Shown here: positions 53,913 to 64,000 of the stretch, in pieces | How the letters are laid out: every line of letters starts with the position of its first letter | Numbering within the stretch: the stretch's first letter is position 1 | Assembly: GCA_012295275.1 (NCBI GenBank) | Contig: CM022676.1 | Span: 14,848,325 to 14,912,324 of the forward strand | From: Chrysomallon squamiferum | Taxonomy: Eukaryota > Mollusca > Gastropoda > Neomphalida > Peltospiridae | Length of the DNA stretch: 64,000 nt | Direction of reading: 5' to 3' | Notes under the pieces: model-generated | The model's database searches: none | Told to the model about the DNA's origin: nothing | What the model saw: only the letters and a program-made list of their open reading frames with translations | Translations under genes and position numbers: made by a program

Positions 53913-56324
53913 AACAAAACATTAATCTACATATAATATTAGTGTCAATTTCTCATATTGATTTATAAAAATATTCTAAAATTTAAAATTATTTTGGTAA
54001 ATAAATATTTATTTTTAATCATCTGTCTTTCATTGTGGACCATATTGCTTCTGTGTTAGATTTCCTGAATATCTATAAATTTGGCTTTGATCGTGTACAT
54101 AAAGAAATTCACATTTCGTTTTTTCATTTGTTCTTAGATTTTTCACAATACTTTGTTTCAGTTCAGGTTTAATTTGCATTTTTAAAGCTACTTTAAATTC
54201 AAGCATGCTGATTTTAAACATGGTAATGAAATATGCTAATTTAAATATGCTGACTAGAACATCATAGTTTATATCAGATGATTTCAACTTTATAATAGAA
54301 ATATGCTGATGGGAAAATCTTAATTTCAATGTGCCAGTTAAAAGATGCTTTTTCAAATATGTTCATTTAAAACATTTATTCATTTAAATTCTTGTATATA
54401 TCTAGAAATGGTCACCTTAAAATAAACAGTAATTTTCAGATCTTTAATTCATAGGGTGTGAAATAAAATCTCTGACAAACCCATGATATTTCACATCACT
54501 GTTTGTCAGATGTAGCTGCAAGTTTTGTTATGATTATTTTGAACATGATTAATTAGGCTGCATCAAAGCTTGTACTTTTTTTATGTTTTTTTTTTTAAAG
54601 ATTCAAAAAAGACTTAGAGCTATAAAAATGTGTAACTGTATATTGTATCTTAATTATAAATGACTTAATTAAAAAAAAAAAAAAAGAATTGTGTTTTATA
54701 ACCATGGAATTTTTGCGTTGTTTCATAATGAATTTATGTTCTCCAGTGCAAAATGTTAAAGAGAAAAGAAAATGTCAAAGTGAAACTTGTGTAAAACTTA
54801 AGTCTGTGTATTTAGAACTCAAGTTTTGTTTCACTTTCATATTATTCGCATCCGTAATGAATGCATAATGAATATTCATATCTGTACAATTATATATAAA
54901 ACAAATTAATTTTTAAAAGTATTTTAGTTATCAAGTTAGAAACTAAACCATATAGAAATTGATAATAATATTAAGTACATTAATCCACTAAAACAGTGTT
55001 ATATTTTATATAGGTAGAGAAATATTAGACTAGCTGGTTCAACAAACATCAGATAAAACAACAAGAATAAAAAATAATAATGAAAATAAATAAATAAAAA
55101 CACAAACAAACAACAGCAAATATAATCCTCTCCTTTAGGTCAGCTGGGAATAATTTAAGTGTGTTTTACACTGAACGAGTTGAATGAAGGAAATGTTTCT
55201 TGTAACAACCCTGCACTCACCATGTTTACAGTTTTATGGTGTTGAACGTACAGTTAAGTACAGAACTGTACACTCCACAGTCTTTGTCACAAAGCTGGTT
55301 TGAACGAGAAGGCTGGAACGTTCTGTAGCTGTTTTAGTTAGATGACAATTCTAATGTGTTTACTCATCATTCTGATAACAGTGTTTACAAGTAAAACACT
55401 TTCATATGTTGCAAAAGGAAATACACGCACTGGTGGTGTTATTGTTCTCGTTTTCGTTATTGTTGCTGTTATTATTATTATTATTGTTGTTATTATTGTT
55501 TTTCATTTATTAAACAAATTTGGTCTTTACTTATTGTATTTCACCTGGTAGTTTTGCACTTTCCTGTTTATTTCACTTAAAATATATTATTAAAAAGTGT
55601 AAAGATTTAAGGTAGATGGAAAACAGATAACAGAATGGAAAACAAGCATTTTTATCATTCTGATTTTCCTCTTTATTTTTTTTATTTTTTTTTTAAATTA
55701 TTGTTATTATCATTGAAATAATTAATACTTGTCACTGTTTCTGTTGTTATTCACAATAAAATGAAGAAGAATACAAAGTATTTTCATTATGAAGATTTTG
55801 CTGTTTCGGGGTTTTTTTTCCTGTTTTTTTAAATTATTCTGATTATCATTAACTTTATTAATATTTGTCACTGTTTCTGGTATCATTCAGGATAAAAATG
55901 AAGAAAATGGCTGTGTAATGAAGAAGGATGTAGAAAGTTAAAGTTCAGAAAACAGTTTATGTGACAAAGAAATGAAAAAACTTGAGTCTGTAAAGAGAAC
56001 ATGTTACCTCTTTTTCACAGAATGATTATACTGGAATTAATGATGAAACTGAAATGAGTAAAGATGAATTCATTGTCTGATCTGGCTTCAGAACACATGT
56101 TTATATAAACATAGAGGGCCACAAAACAGATTAAAGCTAATTACTGACAACATTTGTTTCTGAGAAAAGTAAATCCTCTCTTAACATCTCATTCTCTGAT
56201 TAACTTAATTCTGTTTGCAAGAGCAAAACATGTATTTATATCTGTGAAAACATTACCAGTTTTCTTTATTCCTTTGTGCATTGCCTAGGCTAAATGTTTC
56301 AACTGTGGTTTTAGCATTTCTCGG

Positions 56325-56795
56325 TTTATAATAGGAAAAGTTAGGTTTAGGGGTAATTTAAATATAGTTATGATTAGCAGTTCCCTCCTGGGTAGGTACA
56401 TGTTTAAATAGCTACTTATATAAAAAGGACTTTCATATGAAACTTTTTTGATCAGTGTCAGGATCTATACTATTTGAATAAATCCTTAATTTTAGCATAT
56501 TGCAACAAACAAGCTTATAGCTCAGGTTAGGATGGGGCTGATCTAGGACTAGGACTAGGTTCAGAGTTAGGTTTACGTTTAGATCTAGGAGTAGGTTTAG
56601 TACCTATTTTGTCCGGAGAATTTTCATATAAGACTTGGAAAATGTTGTTATTCGGGTTAGGATAAACTTGAAAATAGCTTTATTTCTTAACTAAGCTTAG
56701 GAATCTTAAATTTATTTTATTTTTAGAGGAAATGTTATGGCTTAGGTTAAGATTAAGGTTTTGGTCAGAAGAAACTTCGTATAAAACTTGCAAAT
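56325..56795. repeat. Degenerate three-unit repeat rich in GTTAGG/GTTTAG
   Basis: Each unit has a stretch of GTTAGG/TTTAGG words followed about 100-150 bases later by a phrase of the type TTTCATATAARACTTG (about 56433, 56622 and 56775). Divergence is high. Similar TTAGG-rich text occurs near 36325 and 43440-43515. Confidence 0.5.
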
Positions 56796-58667
56796 TTTGT
56801 GTGTCTTTGTGTGTGTGTGTGTCTATATATATGTATGTGTATATGTATGTGTATGTCTGTGAGTATATGTATATGTAGTTTATCTGTCTTATTCTCTGTC
56901 TTATGTACGTCTGATTAGACTCTGCACTAGACATTATTCGTGATCGCACTGGCGCAGGACGACAAAGTCCAATCACGACCTCAGAAACCCGTCAGATGTC
57001 GCTGACAAGACACTTGTAACTTTACTTGTATGAGAGGTTAAACCGAACATACGCGACCTGTATCTATGTTTACATTATTTCTGTCACAAACACAAAGATA
57101 TAACACGTCTTCTATGAGAAATAAGTACAAACGTACCTGACTTACATATACGTGAGTTCTAAGAGAAGTTAACACAAATCTGCATGAATTACATAAACTT
57201 TTATCATAACTGGTATAAGAACGTGAAACAAATGTATGTGACTTACATATATTAACGACATGACTTTTATGAGAAGTTAGTACAAATGTAAGTCATTTAC
57301 ATATACTTTTAATGTAACTTCAGTTACAAGTTAACATAAAATACGTGATTTATCTAAACTTTTAAAATTACTTCTACGAGAAGTTAAAACTAATATTAGA
57401 AATTACACATAATGTTTTCACTACTTCCGTAAGAGGCTAATTCAAACGATGGTATGTACATGTGTGTATATGCGTGTCTTTGTGAGTGTGTGTGTGTAAA
57501 AATAATCAAAATGAACTAACATTGTATAGACTGAGAAGAATGAAACTGATCATTACTTTAAAAACTAAAAGAGATAAAGAAATTAAAGTTTCGGCCATAG
57601 ACTTACGCAACCACAAGGATCACAACGTTTTGTAATGTATTAATATATTTTTCTATTGTAATAAAACATTCAGCGTTGTTTCCTTCTTATATTTTGTTTA
57701 CCATTTGAAGGAAGAAAAGAAATAAAGAATTAAATAAGTAAGTAAATAAAGATAACACTAGTAGTAGTAGTAGTAGTAGTAGTAAACTGTATATTTACAA
57801 TAGTGAATTTCAACATGTTCAGTTAATCAGAGTAAGAACAAAAATAAAATAATAAATAAATAAATTAGTCAGTTCAAGAAATCGTAATACATTTTATTTG
57901 TCTTTATATGTTTAAATACACTTTCTTAAAAACAAGAAAAAACAATAACAACTAACTAAATAATTAACTAAATTAAATATATTTAAAATAAATAAATAAG
58001 TAAATAAAAGAAGGAAAGAAAGCCAAAAGAAAGAGAAAATTAAAATACAGGCTAATTATATTACTACTACTACTACTACTACTACTAATACTACTACTAA
58101 TAATAATAATAATAATATAGCAGAAAATAAAAGTAAGAAAGAAGAGCAATCCACCTAAAAGAGTTACGAAGTAACTATTTACTTTTGAGAAAGCAGTGAT
58201 GATAATAATACATGTCCACCGACAGAAAAGTTCAAGGTTGTGTATCCTTAATGACTGCAGTCATCAGTAGTCAGTCATTTTTATCTTCGTCCATAGTGCT
58301 GTCATTTCTGGTTCACTTTGAGATTTGTGAAAACGAAAGACTCTGACACAGTTAGTCTAACAGCAAACAAGCTAGGCACACTTTCTCTTCCCATTTATAT
58401 TCAACGTCACTTGGTTTTATGTACTATACATCTGCAATATCTATGACGTCACAATTATCACCGACAGAAAATACTGAACAAGAACGAAATTTAAAACCAG
58501 ATAAGATTATTGTCCATGATAACTTCATGTCACTTTCATCAGGTAATTTCTTCTTTATTTATTTATTAATTTTCCCCCTTGATTTTCTTCTCTTTTTTTT
58601 TCATTTTTCTTTCTTCTTAGATTAATTTAAATGTTAAAAAAATATTTAAAAAAATGCAAGAAGAAGA

Positions 58668-58687
58668 AGAACAACAACAACAACAAT

Positions 58688-58729
<42 letters not shown>

Positions 58730-58753
58730 AATAATAATAATAATAATAATAAT
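58668..58753. repeat. (AAC)n(AAT)n microsatellite
   Basis: AAC then AAT trinucleotides, giving a spurious poly-Asn frame. Confidence 0.95.
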
Positions 58754-59420
58754 GACGTGCCAGGTCATCTCGAAGATTCACATCTGCAACGAGATTTAAA
58801 TCACTTTTTCGAATTTTTTCATGGCGTTATTTTAACTTTCTTCTAATTTCTTAACATACCAAGAATTTATTCTGCATACTTCAATTTTATATTTCAGGTA
58901 ATCATTATATTTATTTATGTGTTTATTTGGAATTTTTCGTTAGGTGATGTTTATCTGTACCATTTGGTAATCAATGAAATTTCAAAGAATTAAATACGTC
59001 AAACTTTAATGAGTCTTACCAGTCAGATTTCGACAGAACGAAACATTTGAAACATTTCTATTGTATTTTAATACAACTACTATTTTTCTTTGATCAAAGC
59101 TTTTGTGTTGTTTTTATAAGTTTACTCTTCTGATATTATTATTATTACTATTATCGTCGTCGTCGTCATCATCATTATTATTATTATTGTTGATGTTGTT
59201 GTTGTTATTATATAATGATAATACCAACAACAATCAGTATTTATTTCCTATTTTACTTTTAGCATTATTATTAAGTTAATATTTCTACATTTTATTAAGC
59301 CATTCTGGTATACATACACACACTTACATATATACAGTCATGTATGAACACAGAAAGATCATTGCATTTTATGTCGTACACATTCATGTTTTTTATCTTT
59401 CCAGGACCTGTTTTACTACC

Positions 59421-59640
59421 ATGTCATTTATAATATACTTCACTATAACGTTCAGCATTGCAACGCGTTGCGGTAAGTACATATTATATATTAGTATAAG
59501 TATATAGAGACAGATGTATGATGAATGAACATAAAAGTGTATTCAGAAATGATCATGTTCCCAGATACAGAGAGAAATGTGCTTCCATCTTAAACGTGGC
59601 ATTTTCACTCAGACATGCAGAGAGACAGCGAGTAACATAC

Positions 59641-59710
<70 letters not shown>

Positions 59711-61135
59711 ATACTAAATATATTAACACTAATACCAATACTAATATTAATACTAATACCAATACTAATATTAATACCAATGCCATACTAAGTATATTAA
59801 AAATTCACAAGACAGGAGTTTTGTTATATTTCTATTAGTTGGTTTCAGTTTGCAAGAACTGGGCGTTGGGTAAACCCGCTACACAGTCTTCCACTTACAG
59901 ACAAGGCTACGCTTACTGGGCAGTGGATGGGGTTAACTCAACCTACTACAATTCCCAATATCGCTGTACGCATACTATACCCGGCGACGTGTTGCCGTGG
60001 TGGCGTGTTGATTTACAGGAATCTGTCTTGGTGACAGCAGTGGGGATTCTGAACCGTGGAGACTGCTGTGGTAAGTAATGTACGACACGATGAGATGATG
60101 CATTAGTGAAACACGCTCACATTTTCACCTTTATTGTTCGTCTAGTCATGACGTATTTGTTTAGCAGTGATAGCAATTAACATATTATTATGATAATTTG
60201 TCCACTATGTACAATTTCTAAAAACATTTTCACGTTTCATTTCCTCTGTAATTTGTCTGGCTATTATTATTGTTATTATAATTTGTTTATTTATTTACTG
60301 ATTTATTTTTTCTAGGTCAAAGACTTCGTCTGTTTAGTATTCTGATACAGACAACAGTAAGTGGTGTTTATCGAAGAAAGTGCTTCAGTCGCTACAAACC
60401 ACTTCCTGCAGGAGTTTACACTTTGATTAGGTGTAAAAGACGTCACAAAGGCAGATACGTGAAAATTTTGAAGTATAGACAATATCTGACTTTGTGTGAA
60501 GTGTCGGTGATGGGATACAAATCGGGTAAGTTGAATACACGGATTCCGGTTAGTGTTTCAAGAACTGATTTTCATTATCTTCTTTTACGTCATTGATATC
60601 TGTCTGTTACCATCATTATCGTCATCATCATCATCACAACTGTCATCACTATCCTTTGCTACCATACCGTTAGTAACGCTTGTTATTACTGTTGTTAATG
60701 TCTCTAAGTGAATGAAAACGTCATTACTGTTGTTACAAACTGATGCTGTAATGTATCATCGCAAATCGGACTTTTTTTTTTTTACTGTTTGTTTTTTGTT
60801 TCTCTCAGCTGATGGTGGATGGGGAAGTTGGGTGATTGACAGAGAAGGAAAGTGTGATGTTTCGTGTGGAGCGGGCAGGAGAGGACTCGTGTACAAACGA
60901 TACTGTAATCGGCCGAAGCCGCGTTTTCGAGGAAAATCTTGTATAGGCTCCGCAGGGATCGTTAGATTTAAAGCATGTGATACAGCCATTTTGTGTCCTA
61001 GTACGTTAAGAGTATATCATTAGATTATCATTCTCAGGATAGCCTTTCTCTCCCTTCTAATTCATTTCTGTCTTTGTTCTTCTTTTTCGTCTTCTTCCTC
61101 GCATCTTCTGCGCTTTCCGTTTGTTTGTGTCTGCG

Positions 61136-61166
<31 letters not shown>

Positions 61167-61197
61167 CTGTATATATATATACATATATGTATGTGTG

Positions 61198-61250
<53 letters not shown>

Positions 61251-62079
61251 CTATGTATATATATTTTTAATTTAAGTATGTGTAATATTTACTTTACAGT
61301 TCCTGGAGCTTGGGGACCATGGCAAATTGTAATAAAAGGTGCGTGTGATGTCACGTGCGAAATTGGTAGAAAGAAAATGATGTATACAAGAAAGTGTGAT
61401 AACCCTAAACCTCAGAATGGTGGAAAGACGTGTTCGGGTGAGATGGTCAAATTTGAATCTCGCGAATGCGACACAGGCATTGGATGTCCAGGTAAGTTCT
61501 AGCGAACACACGATGAACTGATTCTTCTTTCCGTACTTTCCGTTATCTCCTGTACATTCCTTGTTTACAGTTCTCCTTTCTCCTACGTATCTCCTGCCTC
61601 TTCTTTTCCGTATCTCCTGTATTTTCTCCTCTTTTCTTCTTCATCTGCTATCCTTTCTCTACCTTGTCTCCTGATGTGTTTCCTTCTTATTTCCTGATTT
61701 GTTTCCTAATTACTGCCCTGTTTCCTACCATGTTCTGTGTCTCACTCCTCATCTGCTTTACATTTTCATCCGTTTTTCCTCTTTCCTTCTTTTTCTCCTA
61801 TTCTCACTCTTTCTGATGTCCTCACTTTCTTCCTACTTCTCTCCTTTTTTCCTCTTCTTTCCTCCCTTTTTCTCATTTTCTTCTGTAAATCCTCCTCTTT
61901 TTCTGATATCTTTTCTATTCCTTATCTCTCTTCCTTGTTAATCGTTATCTCCATTAAGTTTTCTTCTGCAACATAATTAGTAGTATCAGACATACGAACA
62001 GTAGTAGTATAGCAGTATATTACAGTAGTCACAGTAGTTATCATTATTATTGTTGTTTCGTTACTGTTGTTTTGTTATT

Positions 62080-62148
<69 letters not shown>

Positions 62149-63217
62149 TTATTATTTTCTTATATATTTTCGTCTAGTGGATGGAGGATGGAATTCTTGG
62201 ACATTATATTATAATGAATCATGCAGCTCAACGTGTATTGGTGGAACTGAGAAATATATACACACACGTGCGTGTGTCAACCCAAAACCACAACACGGTG
62301 GAAAACAGTGCTATGGCAACGATACCCGAATTGAAACTAACAGATGCAACATTAGAATCAAATGTCCTGGTACTGTCATTATAGTTAATATTATCATTAC
62401 TATGATGATGATCATAATCTCGTGTTCACCGACATCGCCATTATTACCCGGACTAAGAATATATCCGTAATCAAAGCGCTGAAAAAACATAGATTTAGTT
62501 AGCCATGAAAATATGAAAGCAAATAATCAAACAGATCGAATATAATGTAAAAAAATAAACTGGTGAAAACATTTCTTTCTGTTTTTAAATACTTTCCAGT
62601 TGATGGTGGGTGGACCTCCTGGATGAAAAGTAAACAAGGTGTTTGCAGTGTATCCTGTGGTGGGTATGGGTGGATACAGTTGTGGCAGTCTCGAGATTGC
62701 ACTAACCCGTCTCCAATGTTTGGTGGAATTCTCTGTCAAGGCAGACCCAGGAGAACTGTCACAAAAGCATGTTACAAGGACTGTCCAAGTATTATCATTA
62801 TCATCATCTTCACATAATTATTTTTTTATTGTACTGTTGTCTACCTTACTGGATATCTTTCTTATCATTTTAGTCGCCATTTATTTATTTGTTTGGTTGT
62901 TTGTCTGTGTGTCTCTTTGTTTGTTTGTTTGTTTTAGTTCAGGGAACGTGGTCAACATGGAAAAAGGAAGATACTGGTTTATGTGACGAGTTTTGTAAAA
63001 GAGTCGTGCGTCTGTGCAGAGACTGCCTCAGTCCTACAAACATCACTGACCTGGAAGTAGTCTGTCCTGGTGGAAACGTCACCAACGTCACACAGACGTG
63101 TAACTGGGGTTTGTGTGGTAAGTATTGTTTATCATAATAACATCACTGCCGATTATTTTACTATACCTTTTATCATTATTATCAGTTTATCATAATATTT
63201 ATTACTGATATTATTCT

Positions 63218-63254
<37 letters not shown>

Positions 63255-63586
63255 GCTACTGTTATTATTATCTTTATTAGAAAGTGTAGTAGTAGTAGCA
63301 GTAGTGGTAATTGTAGTAGTAGTAGTACTGTAATTAACATTATGATCGATGCCACAGCTATCATATATGATTTGTAAATTCGGACTGCTATCAGTCATCA
63401 GAAATAAAAGTATATTATGAAGTCATGATTCTACAAATAAACAAAACGAAAACAGTTAAAACTTTTCTATTTCAGCTCTGCTGCTTGGTCAGGCAGGTTT
63501 GGATCAGGAAAGTTCAGCAATTGTGTCAGTGCTGGCCATTCTCATTGTTGTCATTCCTGTAGTCTACATCGTCTTCTTTGTGAGGT

Positions 63587-63588
<2 letters not shown>
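59421..63588 (+). CDS. Transmembrane F-type lectin with five TSP1 repeats
   Basis: Nine exons: 59421-59472, 59849-60070, 60316-60525, 60809-61000, 61300-61491, 62178-62369, 62600-62788, 62938-63117 and 63476-63588. All introns are GT-AG and phase 1. The product is 513 residues. Order: signal peptide (1-17, [17 protein letters not shown]), F-type lectin (fucolectin) domain (about 20-161), five TSP1 repeats (about 162-225, 226-289, 290-353, 354-416, 417-476), then a membrane helix (about 490-511) and a stop two residues later. The lectin domain has [23 protein letters not shown] and NRGDCCGQRL: the His, the two Arg and the vicinal Cys pair used by this family to bind L-fucose. TSP1 repeats 1-4 have WxxW (WGSW, WGPW, WNSW, WTSW), CxxS/TC and NPKP..GGK.C; repeat 5 keeps WSTW but is degenerate. 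It is probably a cell-surface glycan-recognition receptor. Its cytoplasmic part is almost nil unless the GTGAG/GTGATC near 63585 is used as a donor to another exon. Confidence 0.92.
59643..59785. repeat. (AG)n plus 12/18-bp AATACTAATATT-type repeat in lectin intron 1
   Basis: About 65 bases of AG are followed by alternating AATACCAATACTAATATT units up to about 59785, some 60 bp before exon 2. Confidence 0.9.
61138..61262. repeat. (TA)n tract in a lectin intron
   Basis: TA and GTATA repeats in the intron between the first and second TSP1 exons. Confidence 0.9.
62082..62147. repeat. (TTTA)n tract in a lectin intron
   Basis: Pure TTTA units about 30 bp before the exon for TSP1 repeat 3. The long intron before it (61492-62081) is otherwise a C/T-rich stretch. 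Confidence 0.95.

Positions 63589-63589
<1 letters not shown>

Positions 63590-63671
<82 letters not shown>
63590..63671. repeat. (CT)n microsatellite abutting the lectin stop codon
   Basis: CT repeats begin two bases after the TGA at 63586-63588. Confidence 0.97.
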
Positions 63672-63674
<3 letters not shown>

Positions 63675-64000
63675 GAAAAACATCAACGTGCTAATTAGAG
63701 GAAGTTTTTGTGTATCACGTGTACGACAGGCACGTTCTCTGTATCTCTGTATGTCTCTATATATTTCCCTCGTTCTCTTTCTCTACATCACTTTTTTATC
63801 TGACTCTCTATTACTATTGTTATTATTATTGTTATTACTATTATTATTTATTGTTATTATTATTATTATTATATTGTTATTATTATTATTATCACTATTA
63901 TTATTATTATTTTGTTATTTAATTATGTGTTACTATTTTATAATACTTTTTTGTGATTTTTTTATTTATTTATTTGTTTGTTTGTTTGTTTTTGAAATAA
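63672..64000. other. 3' flank of the lectin gene
   Basis: Mostly TTA and TTTG tracts (63810-63915, 63960-63990). No exon or polyadenylation signal is clear before the window edge. Confidence 0.6.

Larger units (their letters stand above)
52846..59420. other. Intergenic DNA with simple repeats
   Basis: No supported gene. A short frame at 55342-55431 reads MTILMCLLIILITVFTSKTL, which looks like a signal peptide, and ends at a GT-like donor, but no partner exon was found. A second short frame at 58419-58543 (MTSQLSPTENTEQERNLKPD) ends at a donor-like TCAG/GTAATTT and could be a 5' exon of the lectin gene. Tracts: TTA (53795-53910), TAG (57762-57786), ACT/TAA (58062-58117), AAC/AAT (58668-58753). 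Confidence 0.55.

Noticed and set aside
55342-55551. Signal-peptide-like frame MTILMCLLIILITVF as a gene
   Set aside because: Only about 30 codons before the frame runs into Val/Ile repeats from simple sequence; no downstream exon could be linked.
56325-56795. Interstitial telomere
   Set aside because: The GTTAGG words are irregular and never form a clean TTAGGG tandem run.
61699-61976. Phe/Ser-rich overlapping frames in a lectin intron
   Set aside because: They come from a pyrimidine-rich intron stretch and overlap in two frames without conserved features.

Overview
This is a gene-sparse, AT-rich animal nuclear window. It has GT-AG introns, very dense microsatellites, SINE-, Tc1-, Tigger- and LINE-like debris, and a 200-base run of N. 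The best-supported genes are a transmembrane F-type lectin with thrombospondin type 1 (TSP1) repeats, an immunoglobulin-superfamily (IgSF) receptor and a BTB-BACK-PHR protein. Together these suggest a lophotrochozoan, most likely a mollusc. The species cannot be fixed from the sequence.

Layout. (1) 1-6300 is one arm of a large inverted repeat; its mirror is 45793-51976. Each arm carries a copy of the same unrecognised multi-exon gene, reading outward (minus strand at left, plus strand at right). The left arm ends exactly at the N gap (6301-6500), so the repeat is either a real inverted duplication or two haplotypes joined by the assembler. (2) 6500-17800 is intergenic, with a Tigger-like fragment, a decayed cysteine-rich exon, a broken Tc1-like transposase and long simple repeats. 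(3) 17813-23237 (minus) is an IgSF transmembrane receptor gene whose exons are interrupted by three single-base frameshifts. One intron holds a noncoding interspersed repeat, a cysteine-rich exon and a decayed LINE. (4) 25.8-30 kb holds a duplicated ~640-bp block, an unrecognised 217-residue ORF with a splice acceptor and a polyadenylation signal, and a striking five-unit ~195-bp tandem array. (5) 35.6-41.5 kb holds a two-exon BTBD1/2/3/6-type gene preceded by diverged duplicated copies of its own upstream DNA. (6) 45.8-52.8 kb is the right arm and its gene. (7) 59.4-63.6 kb is a complete nine-exon gene: signal peptide, F-type lectin domain, five TSP1 repeats, one membrane helix and almost no cytoplasmic tail. 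Every intron is phase 1.

Two cell-surface recognition genes (lectin-TSP1 and IgSF) share this window, but nothing in the sequence shows that they act together. The most notable items are the lectin-TSP1 receptor, the inverted duplication with one decaying gene copy, the one-base frameshifts in the IgSF gene, and the 195-bp array that repeats an AACCGGTT palindrome with an adjacent GATGGCG motif.
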